This document shows, one piece after another, positions 49,970-58,227 of a DNA stretch of 64,000 nt. The stretch is taken from the NCBI RefSeq assembly GCF_000830005.1, contig NZ_CP010407.1:682001-746000 (forward strand), read 5' to 3'. The position numbers and the translations under genes were made by a program. This DNA comes from Streptomyces vietnamensis. GTDB taxonomy: Bacteria > Actinomycetota > Actinomycetes > Streptomycetales > Streptomycetaceae. Position 1 is the first letter of the stretch. Each line of letters begins with the position of its first letter. The notes under the pieces are model-generated. The model was given only the letters and a program-made list of their open reading frames with translations, was not told the origin of the DNA and searched no databases.

Positions 49970-52039
49970 ATGAATCGACCAACAACGCGCAGAGGGGGCG
50001 GGCGGTTCGCCCTCGTCTCGCTCTTCATCGCCCTGGCCACCGTCGTCTTCGGTGCGGGGCCGGTCCCCGCGGCCGACGCCGGTTCGTGGTGGGAACCCAC
50101 CGCGCGGCCCGCCCCCGACTCCCAGATCAACGTCACGGGCGCCCCCTTCAAGGGCACCGATGCCCAGGGCAAGGTGCGCGGGTTCGTCGACGCGCACAAC
50201 CACCTGATGTCCAACGAGGGCTTCGGCGGCCGCATGATCTGCGGCGCGACCTTCTCCAATGCCGGCGCCGCCGACGCGCTCAAGGACTGCCCGGAGCACT
50301 ACCCGGACGGCTCCGGCGCGCTCTTCGAGCACCTCACCGGCGGTGACAACGGCAAGCACGACCCCGTCGGCTGGCCCACCTTCAAGGACTGGCCCGCCCC
50401 CGACTCGATGAGCCACCAGCAGAACTACTACGCGTGGGTCGAGCGGGCCTGGCGCGGCGGGCAGCGGGTCCTGGTCAACGACCTGGTGACCAACGGCCTG
50501 ATCTGCTCGCTCCTGCCGCGCGACCGCGGCTGCGACGAGATGGACGCCATCCGGCTCGAAGCCCGCAAGAGCTACGAGCTGCAGGACTACATCGACAAGA
50601 TGTACGGAGGCCCGGGCAAGGGCTGGTTCCGCATCGTGACCGACTCCGCGCAGGCCCGCTCGGTGATCAAGGAGGGCAAGCTCGCCGTCGTCCTGGGCGT
50701 GGAGACCTCGGAGCCCTTCGGCTGCAAGCAGATCCTCGACATCGCCCAGTGCAGCCAGGCGGACATCGACAAGGGTCTCGACGAGCTGTACGGGCTCGGC
50801 GTGCGCAGCATGTTCCTGTGCCACAAGTTCGACAACGCGCTGTGCGGCGTCCGCTTCGACAGCGGCACGACCGGTGTCGCCGTGAACATCGGCCAGTTCC
50901 TGTCGACCGGCACCTTCTGGGCCACCGAGAAGTGCGCGGGCCCGCAGCACGACAACCCGATCGGCCTCGCCGCCGCGCCGCCCGCGATGGCCGAGAAGCT
51001 GCCGGCCGGGGTGAGCGTCCCCTCGTACGCCTCGGACGCGAAGTGCAACACCCGCGGCCTCACCCGGCTCGGCGAGTACGCCCTGAAGGGCATGATCCAG
51101 CGCGGCATGATGCTGGAGCTGGACCACATGAGCGTCAAGGCCGCCGGGCGGGCGCTCGACATCCTGGAGGCCGAGGAGTACCCGGGCGTCATCTCCAGCC
51201 ACAGCTGGATGGACCTGGACTGGACGGACCGGGTCTACGGGCTCGGCGGTTTCGTCGCCCAGTACATGGGCAGCGCCCAGGGCTTCGTCGGCGAGGCCGG
51301 GCAGAAGGCCGAACTGCGCAGGAAGTACGGGGTCGGGCTCGGCTACGGCACCGACATGAACGGCGTCGGCGCCCATCCGGGTCCGGTCGGGGCCGACGCG
51401 CCGAACGCGGTGAAGTACCCGTTCCGCAGCTTCGACGGAGGCTCGGTCCTCGACCGCCAGGTCACCGGTGAGCGCACCTGGGACCTCAACACCGACGGCG
51501 CCGCGCACAACGGTCTCGTGCCGGACTGGGTCGAGCAGATCCGGCTCTCCCCCGGCGGTCAGAGCGTCGTGGACGACCTGTCGCGGGGAGCGGAGTCGTA
51601 CCTGACGACCTGGAAGCGGACCGAGGACCACGAGCCGGGTGTGAACCTGGCGGCCGGGCAGCCGGTGTCGGCCTCCACCACGCAGTGGTGGAACCCGTTC
51701 GTGGACTTCTCGCCCGGCCTCACGGTCGACGGCAACACGGGGACCCGCTGGGCCAGCGAGTGGTCGGACGACCAGTGGCTGAAGGTGGACCTGGGCTCGG
51801 TGCGCCGGGTCGGCCGGGTCACGCTGGACTGGGAGCGGGCCTACGCGCGCGCGTACCGGATCGAGCTGTCGGAGGACGGCACGACCTGGCGGGACGTGTG
51901 GTCCACGGACGCGGGCGACGGCGGCTACGACACGGCGACGTTCGACTCGCAGTCGGCCCGCTACGTGCGCATCCACGGGGTGAAGCGGGCCACGGACTGG
52001 GGCTACTCGCTCTACGAGGTGGCCGTCAACAGGTCCTGA
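49970..52039 (+). CDS. Secreted metal-dependent hydrolase with C-terminal discoidin (F5/8) domain
   Basis: This is a 689-residue exported protein. Residues 1-36 form a Sec signal peptide (basic RPTTRRGGGR, hydrophobic FALVSLFIALATVVFG, cleavage near PAADA). A TIM-barrel hydrolase follows with metal-binding signatures FVDAHNHLMS (about 74-83), VLGVETSEPFG, MLELDHMSVKA, SSHSWMDLDW and GYGTDMNG, reminiscent of M19 dipeptidases or amidohydrolases. Six or more cysteines suggest disulfides. Residues about 555-685 form an F5/8 carbohydrate-binding domain (LTVDGNTGTRWASEW, WLKVDLGSVRRVGRVTLDW). Substrate unknown. A strong terminator follows. Confidence 0.85.
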   Translation: MNRPTTRRGGGRFALVSLFIALATVVFGAGPVPAADAGSWWEPTARPAPDSQINVTGAPFKGTDAQGKVRGFVDAHNHLMSNEGFGGRMICGATFSNAGAADALKDCPEHYPDGSGALFEHLTGGDNGKHDPVGWPTFKDWPAPDSMSHQQNYYAWVERAWRGGQRVLVNDLVTNGLICSLLPRDRGCDEMDAIRLEARKSYELQDYIDKMYGGPGKGWFRIVTDSAQARSVIKEGKLAVVLGVETSEPFGCKQILDIAQCSQADIDKGLDELYGLGVRSMFLCHKFDNALCGVRFDSGTTGVAVNIGQFLSTGTFWATEKCAGPQHDNPIGLAAAPPAMAEKLPAGVSVPSYASDAKCNTRGLTRLGEYALKGMIQRGMMLELDHMSVKAAGRALDILEAEEYPGVISSHSWMDLDWTDRVYGLGGFVAQYMGSAQGFVGEAGQKAELRRKYGVGLGYGTDMNGVGAHPGPVGADAPNAVKYPFRSFDGGSVLDRQVTGERTWDLNTDGAAHNGLVPDWVEQIRLSPGGQSVVDDLSRGAESYLTTWKRTEDHEPGVNLAAGQPVSASTTQWWNPFVDFSPGLTVDGNTGTRWASEWSDDQWLKVDLGSVRRVGRVTLDWERAYARAYRIELSEDGTTWRDVWSTDAGDGGYDTATFDSQSARYVRIHGVKRATDWGYSLYEVAVNRS

Positions 52040-52050
52040 GCGCAAGGGAA

Positions 52051-52090
52051 GAGGGGCTGCCGGATCCGGGTGCGGATCCGACAGCCCCTC
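52051..52090. terminator. Strong bidirectional terminator
   Basis: Seventeen-base arms (52051-52067, GAGGGGCTGCCGGATCC; 52074-52090) pair with a single mismatch around the loop GGGTGC. It lies between the converging hydrolase and beta-propeller genes, 12 bases after the first stop and 16 before the second. Confidence 0.85.
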
Positions 52091-52105
52091 TCCGTGTGCG
52101 GGGTG

Positions 52106-53356
52106 TCAGCCGGCCGTGGGGCCGGTCCAGTCGGCGGGGACGCGGGCGAGCCGTACCCGCTGGGGGTGGTCGCCGACGTCGACGGAGGCCACGCGCTGTC
52201 CGGTGGCGAAGTCGACGGCCGTGACCCGGTCGGCGCCGCTCTCGGAGATGACGCAGGACTTGCCGTCGCCGCTCACGGTCGCCCAGTAGGGCTTGGAGGC
52301 CGGGACGAGCGGGCCCTGCCGGAGCGTGGCGCGGTCGACGACGGTGGCGTAGTCGTCCATGGTTCCGGCGACGCAGAGCTTGTCGCCGTCGGGGCTGATC
52401 GAGAGGCCGTGGTGGCGCGAGTCGTTGACCCAGGTGGTGCGGTCGGGGTCGGTCGCCGGGTTGCCCGGGAGGTTCTTGAGGCGGGTGATGCGGTCGGATT
52501 CGACGTCGTACTCCAGGAAGCCGTTGAAGAAGGAGACCTGGAAGTAGATCTTCTTCTCGTCCGGGGTGAAGACGAGCGGGCGGACGGCGTCGGAGAGGTC
52601 GCCGCGCCCGAAGGCGTCGAGGCGGTCGCGCATGTCGATGACGCGGACGGTCTCGAAGGTGCGGGCGTCGACGACGGTGATCTTCCGGTCGCCCTTGGTC
52701 CAGTCGAGCCAGGGGGCGTCGAGCGCGGTGGTGACCTCGCCGATGGACATGTTCCAGAGCAGGCCGTCGGAGGTGAAGACGTTCTCGTGGGGCTTGTCGC
52801 CGGTCTTGAAGGAACCGACCTGGCGTCCCGTGGCGATGTCCAGGACGTGCACGGTGTTCGCGGTGGAGGCGGAGACCGCGACGCGGGTGCCGTCGGGCGA
52901 GACGGCCATGTGGTCGGCGCGGTAACCGGCCACGGGGAAGCGCCAGTTGATCCGTCCGGTGCGCAGGTCGAGGGAGACGACGTCGGCGAAGCTGGGGCGG
53001 GAGACGACCATGGCGGAGCCGTCGGGGGTCGCGTACATGTCGTCGACGAACTGGTCGTGGCCCTCGCCCGGTCCGGTGCGGACGCCGAGGAAGAAGGCGA
53101 GCTTCACGGGGTTCAGATAGATCTCGCGGAGGCGCTCCTCCTTGTCGGGGATCACGTTCACGCGCGCGATGCGGCCGAAGTCGCCGCGGGAGGCGATGAC
53201 GTCGGCGGTGCCGTCCCAGTTGTTGCCGACGAACATCACCTCACGGAGCCCGGTGGGTGCGGCGGCTCCGGTGCCGCCCGTCGTGGCGACGAGCGCGAGG
53301 GCGGTGGCGAGGGCTCCGAGGAAGCGGCGGGTCCCGGACGGGCGGGGAGAGGGCAT
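52106..53356 (-). CDS. Secreted YncE-like beta-propeller protein
   Basis: This is a 416-residue exported protein. The signal peptide is basic SPRPSGTRRF then LGALATALALVATTGG. The mature part is a series of propeller blades: MYATPDGSAMVVSRPSFADVVSLDLRTG, MAVSPDGTRVAVSASTANTVHVLDIATGR, LSISPDGDKLCVAGTMDDYATVVDRAT (only part quoted: SPDGTRVAVSASTANTVHVL) and a final DRVTAVDFATGQRVASVDVG. YncE-type propellers often bind DNA or partner with enzymes at the surface; no function is known here. The ATG at 53356 is 31 bases from a 15-bp palindrome. Confidence 0.85.
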   Translation of the reverse strand: MPSPRPSGTRRFLGALATALALVATTGGTGAAAPTGLREVMFVGNNWDGTADVIASRGDFGRIARVNVIPDKEERLREIYLNPVKLAFFLGVRTGPGEGHDQFVDDMYATPDGSAMVVSRPSFADVVSLDLRTGRINWRFPVAGYRADHMAVSPDGTRVAVSASTANTVHVLDIATGRQVGSFKTGDKPHENVFTSDGLLWNMSIGEVTTALDAPWLDWTKGDRKITVVDARTFETVRVIDMRDRLDAFGRGDLSDAVRPLVFTPDEKKIYFQVSFFNGFLEYDVESDRITRLKNLPGNPATDPDRTTWVNDSRHHGLSISPDGDKLCVAGTMDDYATVVDRATLRQGPLVPASKPYWATVSGDGKSCVISESGADRVTAVDFATGQRVASVDVGDHPQRVRLARVPADWTGPTAG

Positions 53357-53386
53357 GGGGGTCCTTCTTCCGTGTCGCGACAACGA

Positions 53387-53401
53387 GTTACCGGAGGTAA
53401 C
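53387..53401. promoter_or_regulatory. Perfect 15-bp palindrome upstream of the beta-propeller gene
   Basis: GTTACC-GGA-GGTAAC is a perfect inverted repeat with 6-bp arms, 31 bases before the leftward ATG at 53356, in the position of a promoter. Candidate operator; regulator unknown. Confidence 0.5.
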
Positions 53402-53436
53402 CATGGTCGTGTCGAGCCCACAAGCCCCTGGGACCC

Positions 53437-53455
53437 GATCCGCCGGACAGGCCCC
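53437..53455. repeat. Half copy of the dispersed palindrome
   Basis: GATCCGCCGGACAGGCCCC equals the centre and right arm of the intact copies at 29657 and 36098; the left arm is missing. It lies in the divergent gap before the CBS-domain gene. Confidence 0.65.
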
Positions 53456-53529
53456 GGCACCCCGTCGCGCTTCGCTTCTCCCCGGTGCGGGATCATGAAG
53501 GAAGGACCACAGAAGGGACGGAACGGACG

Positions 53530-54150
53530 ATGAGGCACCGCAGTGTCGCGGACCTGATGACGCCCACCGCGGTCGCGGTGCAGCGCGGGACGTCGTTCAA
53601 GGAGATCGCGCGGCTCCTCGACGAGTACGGCATCACCGCGGTCCCGGTGGTCGACGAGGAGAACCGGCCGGTGGGCGTCGTCTCCGAGGCGGACCTGCTG
53701 CGGCGGCACACGGCGAAGGACGGGCCGAGCTCGGCGGAGGCCATGATGTCGAGCCCGGCCGTGACCGCCCGGCCCTCCTGGACGGCCGTCGAGGCGGCCC
53801 GCCTGATGGAACGGCACCGGGTGAAGCGGCTCCCCGTCGTGGACGCGGACGGCCGGCTGATCGGGGTGCTCAGCCGCAGCGACCTGCTCCAGCTGTTCCT
53901 GCGGCGGGACCGCTCGATCCAGGAGGAGATCCGCGAGGACGTGATCGTCCGGATCCTGCGCCTCTCCCCCTCGGCCGTGCACATCGACGTCGACGAGGGC
54001 CGGGTGACGCTGAGCGGCACCCTGGAACGCCCGGGCCTCGGCCCGATCCTGGTCCGCCTCTGCGAGACGGTGGACGGGGTGGTGGAGGTCGTGGACCGGA
54101 TGGCGTACGGGGAGGGCGACACGGTGGACGGGGAGGGCGACACCCCCTAA
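53530..54150 (+). CDS. CBS-pair protein with BON domain
   Basis: This is a 206-residue cytoplasmic protein. CBS 1 covers about 1-60 (VADLMTPTAVAVQRGTSFKE, ITAVPVVDEENRPVGVVSEADLL; partly quoted), CBS 2 about 70-125 (RVKRLPVVDADGRLIGVLSRSDLL in part) and BON about 130-195 (ILRLSPSAVHIDVDEGRVTLSGTL). CBS pairs sense adenosyl ligands. The CBS-BON layout is common in actinobacterial stress and dormancy regulons. The last residues repeat GEGDTVDGEGDT, and the stop codon sits in the loop of a terminator hairpin. Confidence 0.9.
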   Translation: MRHRSVADLMTPTAVAVQRGTSFKEIARLLDEYGITAVPVVDEENRPVGVVSEADLLRRHTAKDGPSSAEAMMSSPAVTARPSWTAVEAARLMERHRVKRLPVVDADGRLIGVLSRSDLLQLFLRRDRSIQEEIREDVIVRILRLSPSAVHIDVDEGRVTLSGTLERPGLGPILVRLCETVDGVVEVVDRMAYGEGDTVDGEGDTP

Positions 54151-54159
54151 GGGGTGTCG
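54138..54159 (+). terminator. Terminator hairpin containing the stop codon
   Basis: CGACACCCC-CTAA-GGGGTGTCG has perfect 9-bp arms and the TAA stop of the CBS gene in its four-base loop. Confidence 0.8.
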
Positions 54160-54238
54160 GGGCGCACGACCGGGGAGCCCGGCGGGGCGTCACCGGCCCG
54201 TCGGGCTCCCGGCGCGGAAGGCGGTTCCGTCAGGTCCG

Positions 54239-54538
54239 TCAGGAGACCGCCTCCGGCCAGCCGTAGCCGGGGCCGGTGTGCTGGGGTACGGTCCCGGCGC
54301 CCGCCGCCTCCATCTCCCGGTTGGCCTCCCGCATGAGCTTGTCGGCCAGGTTCTTCATCGCCCGGCTCGCGGCGAGTTCGTCGCCGATCGCCGGCACGTC
54401 CACGTCCGCCGGGTTGCACCGCGCGGAGCCGTGGCCCGTGATGGTCGAGGTGCCGGTGTCCAGCCGGGCCTCGGCCTTCGTCCTGCCGCTGTCCTCGGTC
54501 AGCTCCACGCCGACCGTCCATTCCAGCGTGCGGCTCAT
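54239..54538 (-). CDS. DUF1876 domain-containing protein
   Basis: This is a 99-residue protein matching the actinobacterial DUF1876 family (dsRBD-like fold): RTLEWTVGVELTEDSGRTKAEARL, DTGTSTITGHGSARCNPADV (partly quoted) and DVPAIGDELAASRAMKNLADKL. Members are often encoded near CBS, universal-stress and ribosome-associated genes, consistent with the neighbour here. The ATG at 54538 has AAGGAGG upstream. Molecular role unknown. Confidence 0.88.
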   Translation of the reverse strand: MSRTLEWTVGVELTEDSGRTKAEARLDTGTSTITGHGSARCNPADVDVPAIGDELAASRAMKNLADKLMREANREMEAAGAGTVPQHTGPGYGWPEAVS

Positions 54539-54631
54539 GGTCCGCCTCCTTGCATCGCCGGGTCGCGCGCAACCGAGGCACGGCCCCTTCCGATACCTCC
54601 AGGATCCATCGGCGGGGCCGGGAACGCACGG

Positions 54632-55447
54632 TCAGGGCGCGCGGAAGAGGCGGGGGAAGCGGGGGGCGAGCCAGGGCTTGCGACCCCAGCCGAGCGCCTT
54701 GCCCCGCGCGATCACCGGCCAGGGGTCGAGCCGCCCGAGACCGAGGAGGAGGAAGGCGACCGGCTCCGTGAGGATCGTACAGTCGGGCCGGGCCGGTGGT
54801 TCGTGGTCGGTCCTGACCGTGCCGTCCGTGACGGTGACGCCGAAACTCGGGCCGTTGCGGAGCCGTACGGCGAAGCTCGCGGTGAGGCCGGCGACCGCGG
54901 CGGGGTCGGCGACCCGGGGCATCGCCTCGATCATGAACGGCAGGGTGAGTTCGACCCGGCGGGCGTCGAGCATGTGCGGCCGGTTCAGGGCGAGGGCGAG
55001 GTCGTAGCCGTGGCCGAGCATGTGGGTCAGCAGGTACGAACCGAGGACGGCCGGGCTCAGGCGGCCGAGGGGTGTGGAGATCGGCTCGGCCGGGTCGCGC
55101 TCCTCGATGCTCCCCAGGAACGCGGCGGCCTGAGCCGTGATCATCTCGGCGAGCGGGCCGGGCGCCCGCTCGCCGAATCCGGCGAGGGCGCGCTCGTTGG
55201 CCTCGGCCAGGCTGCCGGGGGTGCCGTCGCCGTAGGGGCGCTCGTGTCCTGCGGCCAGGTCGGCCATGAGGGCGTTCGCCTGCGCCAGGTGGGCGGCGGC
55301 CTCCCCGACCGTCCAGGTGGAGCGGGGCACGGGCAGCCGGCCGGCGTCCCGCGCCGGGGTGCGCAGGACCGCCGCGATGTCGTCGGCGGTCCCGCGTATC
55401 GCCTCGGCAAGCCCTTCGGGAAGCACCCCGCCCGTTCGCCGCGTCAT
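54632..55447 (-). CDS. Maleylpyruvate isomerase/DinB-fold protein with SCP2-like tail
   Basis: This is a 271-residue protein. The N-terminal four-helix domain has WTVGEAAAHLAQANALMADLA and a later helix with SYLLTHMLGHGYDLALAL. Histidines in AAHLAQ and THMLGHGYD match the metal site of mycothiol-dependent maleylpyruvate isomerase-like proteins. The C-terminal 90 residues (SFAVRLRNGPSFGVTVTDG, DCTILTEPVAFLLLGLG) resemble an SCP2/alkyl-sulfatase tail. It may be a mycothiol-dependent enzyme of unknown substrate. ATG 55447 is used; the longer frame is arginine-rich. Confidence 0.78.
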   Translation of the reverse strand: MTRRTGGVLPEGLAEAIRGTADDIAAVLRTPARDAGRLPVPRSTWTVGEAAAHLAQANALMADLAAGHERPYGDGTPGSLAEANERALAGFGERAPGPLAEMITAQAAAFLGSIEERDPAEPISTPLGRLSPAVLGSYLLTHMLGHGYDLALALNRPHMLDARRVELTLPFMIEAMPRVADPAAVAGLTASFAVRLRNGPSFGVTVTDGTVRTDHEPPARPDCTILTEPVAFLLLGLGRLDPWPVIARGKALGWGRKPWLAPRFPRLFRAP

Positions 55448-55497
55448 GGTTCCGCCCCTCCCCGGTCCGGCGGCTCCCGTGTGGAGCCGCCGGTAGG

Positions 55498-56025
55498 TCA
55501 GGGACCGTACCAGCGAGTAGGTCCGTTTGCACCGGTCCCGGCGGGGAGGTCTTCGCCACCGGCCGTGGCGGCGACGGCCTCCCGGAAGCGGGGGCAGTCG
55601 GCGAGATCGTCGTGGGCGCAGCCCAGCGCGCATTCGACGAGGTCGAGACAGGCCTGCGCCTCCGCCATCCGGCGCCGGAGCTCCTCGCGGTGGGCGGCGA
55701 GCCGCCGCCGACGGGCGCCCGGGTCGCCGGCCCGGAGCAGCTCCCGGATGTCGTCGAGGGAGAGACCCGCACGCTTGGCCCGGAGGACGACGGCGACGCG
55801 GGTGACGTGGGTGTCGTCGTAGCGGCGGCGGCCGTGGGGGTCGCGGGCGGGGTCGAGGAGCCCGGTGGACTCCCAGTGCCGCAGCACGTGGGTCGCGAGA
55901 CCGAACCGGCCCGCGAGTTCGCCGATGCTCATCGTGGGAGACGCGGGAGGCGTGGGAGACGCGGGAGGCGTCGGGGGCGTACCGCTTGACTTCATGTCGG
56001 CATTAACCACGAGCGTGGCCGCCAT
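55498..56025 (-). CDS. MerR-family regulator
   Basis: This is a 175-residue protein. The MerR DNA-binding domain reads MSIGELAGRFGLATHVLRHWESTGLLDP (quoted core FGLATHVLRHWESTGLL), then GRRRYDDTHVTRVAVVL. A coiled coil follows (RRRRLAAHREELRRRMAEAQ), then C-x5-C-type cysteines (CLDLVECALGCAHDDLADC) that could bind a metal or be redox-active. An N-terminal extension of about 30 residues includes a duplicated PPASPT segment from an 18-bp tandem repeat. ATG 56025 is preferred because CAGGAG lies nine bases upstream. It sits downstream of the quinone-reductase-like gene. Confidence 0.82.
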   Translation of the reverse strand: MAATLVVNADMKSSGTPPTPPASPTPPASPTMSIGELAGRFGLATHVLRHWESTGLLDPARDPHGRRRYDDTHVTRVAVVLRAKRAGLSLDDIRELLRAGDPGARRRRLAAHREELRRRMAEAQACLDLVECALGCAHDDLADCPRFREAVAATAGGEDLPAGTGANGPTRWYGP

Positions 56026-56197
56026 GTCCATTACTCCTGGGGCCCGTTCGGGCCACGACCACCGCCTTGCTCCCGACCGCCGCCCCTCCTCCCTGCTCGC
56101 CGTCCTCGACGCCGTCGACCGCGCCCCGGCAGCGGCCGCGCTGCGCGCCCGTTCGCAGTCTTCACGGCGTCCGGGACACGGGCCCCGTGAGTCGGGC

Positions 56198-57154
56198 TCA
56201 GGCACCGTCCACCGTGAGGACGAGCTTGCCGGTGGTGCGGTCGGTCTCGCCGAGGGTGTGGGCCTTGGTGGCTTCCGCGAGGGGGAAGACGGCCTCGACG
56301 TGGGGGCGCAGGGCGCCGGAGGCCGCGAGGGCGGCGATGGCGTTCATGCCGGCGTGGTCGGCCTCGACGAGGAGGGTCTCCACGCGGACGCCCCGCGCGG
56401 CCGCCTTCGCCGGTTCGTCCGGGTCGGTGGGCGGGAGCAGGGAGACGAGCGTGCCGCCGGAGCGGAGGACGTCGAGGGAGCGGGTGCGGGTGTCCCCGGA
56501 CAGCAGGTCGAGGACCATGTCGACGTCCTGGACGGCCTCGGTGAAGTCGGTGGTGCGGTAGTCGATGACCTCGTCGGCGCCGAGGGAGCGGACGAACGCG
56601 TGCTTCGGGGCGCTCGCGGTGCCGATGACGTACGCGCCGCGGGTCTTGGCGATCTGGACGGCGAGGTGGCCGACGCCGCCGGCGGCCGCGTGGATCAGGA
56701 CCCGCTGCCCGGGGCCGACCCGGGCGGTGTCGACGATCGCCTGGTACGCGGTGAGGGCGGCGAGCGGCAGGGCGCCGGCCCGGACGTGGTCGAGCTCGGC
56801 CGGCTTGTGGGCGAAGGCGCGGGCCGGGGCGGTCACGTACTCGGCGTGGGAGCCGGCGCCGTGCGGGTACGGCAGCATCCCGAAGACCTCGTCGCCGGGC
56901 TTGAACAGGGTCACGCCGAAGCCGACGGCCTCGACGACGCCGGAGACGTCCCAGCCGAGGACGAGCGGCAGGCGGTTGAGGAAGAGGGGGCCGGAGCGGT
57001 GCTTCCAGTCGGTCGGGTTGACGCCGGCCGCGCGGACGGCGACGAGGATCTGGCCGGGGCCGGGCACGGGCCGCGGGACCACGACCTCCCGGAGGACCTC
57101 GGGGGTGCCGTGGGCGTCCTGGCTGATGGCTCGCATGGTGGGGTGATTCGTCAT
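56198..57154 (-). CDS. NADP-dependent quinone oxidoreductase-like MDR protein
   Basis: This is a 318-residue medium-chain dehydrogenase without zinc-site cysteines: RAISQDAHGTPEVLREVVVP, GVNPTDWKHRSG, LVLGWDVSGVVEAVG and the cofactor loop VLIHAAAGGVGHLAVQIAK. It belongs to the QOR/enoyl-reductase-like branch that reduces quinones or enones with NADPH. It is divergent from a GlxA-type AraC regulator with a perfect operator-like palindrome between them. That regulator is the likely controller. Confidence 0.88.
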   Translation of the reverse strand: MTNHPTMRAISQDAHGTPEVLREVVVPRPVPGPGQILVAVRAAGVNPTDWKHRSGPLFLNRLPLVLGWDVSGVVEAVGFGVTLFKPGDEVFGMLPYPHGAGSHAEYVTAPARAFAHKPAELDHVRAGALPLAALTAYQAIVDTARVGPGQRVLIHAAAGGVGHLAVQIAKTRGAYVIGTASAPKHAFVRSLGADEVIDYRTTDFTEAVQDVDMVLDLLSGDTRTRSLDVLRSGGTLVSLLPPTDPDEPAKAAARGVRVETLLVEADHAGMNAIAALAASGALRPHVEAVFPLAEATKAHTLGETDRTTGKLVLTVDGA

Positions 57155-57189
57155 GCCGTCCAGACTCGCCGCCCGCACCGCCGCGTACC

Positions 57190-57205
57190 ATGGCACGATT
57201 GCCAT
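57190..57205. promoter_or_regulatory. AraC/AdpA-like operator between oxidoreductase and regulator
   Basis: ATGGCA-CGAT-TGCCAT is an inverted repeat with perfect 6-bp arms. TGGCACGATT agrees with nine of ten positions of the AdpA consensus TGGCSNGWWY. It is 20 bases before the regulator's ATG and 36 before the divergent oxidoreductase. Confidence 0.65.
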
Positions 57206-57224
57206 CTTTCGAAGGGATCCTGCC

Positions 57225-58205
57225 ATGAGTCCTGCCACGGGTGACCGTCTTCCGAGGCATCGTGTCGTCGTCCTCGCCCTGGACGGGGTCTACCCCTTCG
57301 AACTGGGCATCCCGAGCCGGGTGTTCGGCTCGGTGGCCGAGCACTACGAGGTCCTGACCTGCTCGGTGGACGGCCGGCCCGTCCGTACCAACTCCGACTT
57401 CTCCGTCACCGCCGAGCACGGGCCCGAGGCGCTCCGCACGGCCGACACCGTCATCCTTCCGCCCTTCGACATGTCCCTCCTCTCCCGCGAGCTCCCCTCC
57501 GGGGTCGCCGAGGCGCTGGCCTCCGTGCCCGCCGGGGCGCGGATCGTGTCCATCTGCACGGGCGCGTTCGTCCTCGCCGCCGCCGGGCTCCTGGACGGTC
57601 GTCCCGCCACCACGCACTGGGCGCTGGCCCCCGTCTTCCGCGACTGGTTCCCGCAGGTGGCGCTCGACCCGGACGTGCTGTTCGTCGACGACGGCGACGT
57701 GCTGACCTCGGCGGGCGCCGCGTCCGGCGTGGACGCCTGCCTGCACCTCGTACGGAAGGACCACGGCACCGCCGTCGCGAACTTCGTGGCCCGGGTGTGC
57801 GTCGTGCCGCCCTGGCGGGACGGCGGGCAGGCCCAGTACATCGAGCAGCCCGTGCCCGAGACCACCGCCAACGACACCTCGGCGACCCGGCAGTGGGCCC
57901 TCGAGCACCTGCACGAGCCGCTGGCGCTCAGCACGCTCGCCGACCACGCCCGGATGAGCCTGCGGACCTTCGCCCGCCGGTTCGACGAGGAGGTCGGCAT
58001 GAGCCCGGGCCGCTGGCTGATCCAGCAGCGGGTGGCCCGCGCCCGGCATCTCCTGGAGTCCACGGACCTCGCCGTGGACGACATCGCGGGCCAGGTCGGC
58101 TTCGCCACCGGCACCTCGCTGCGCCAGCACCTCCACGCGGCGATCGGCGTCTCCCCGCTCGCCTACCGGCGCACCTTCCGGGGCGGGGCCGCCGCCCTCC
58201 CATAG
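57225..58205 (+). CDS. GlxA-family AraC regulator (DJ-1/PfpI domain plus AraC HTH)
   Basis: This is a 326-residue protein. Residues 10-185 form a DJ-1/PfpI-like domain (VVVLALDGVYPFELGIPSRVFG, with the nucleophile-position Cys in IVSICTGAFVLAAAGLLDG; partly quoted), and 220-315 the two AraC helix-turn-helices (LALSTLADHARMSLRTFARRF and VDDIAGQVGFATGTSLRQH). AdpA, the central regulator of Streptomyces differentiation, has this architecture but is longer, so this is a paralogue. It is divergent from the oxidoreductase with a shared palindrome and no TTA codon was noticed. Confidence 0.88.
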   Translation: MSPATGDRLPRHRVVVLALDGVYPFELGIPSRVFGSVAEHYEVLTCSVDGRPVRTNSDFSVTAEHGPEALRTADTVILPPFDMSLLSRELPSGVAEALASVPAGARIVSICTGAFVLAAAGLLDGRPATTHWALAPVFRDWFPQVALDPDVLFVDDGDVLTSAGAASGVDACLHLVRKDHGTAVANFVARVCVVPPWRDGGQAQYIEQPVPETTANDTSATRQWALEHLHEPLALSTLADHARMSLRTFARRFDEEVGMSPGRWLIQQRVARARHLLESTDLAVDDIAGQVGFATGTSLRQHLHAAIGVSPLAYRRTFRGGAAALP

Positions 58206-58227
58206 GCCCTGGGTAGGCTTGGCGCCC

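Noticed and set aside
49861..50346. Rightward 161-codon frame overlapping the secreted hydrolase
   Set aside because: Arginine- and glycine-rich shadow of the hydrolase in another frame.
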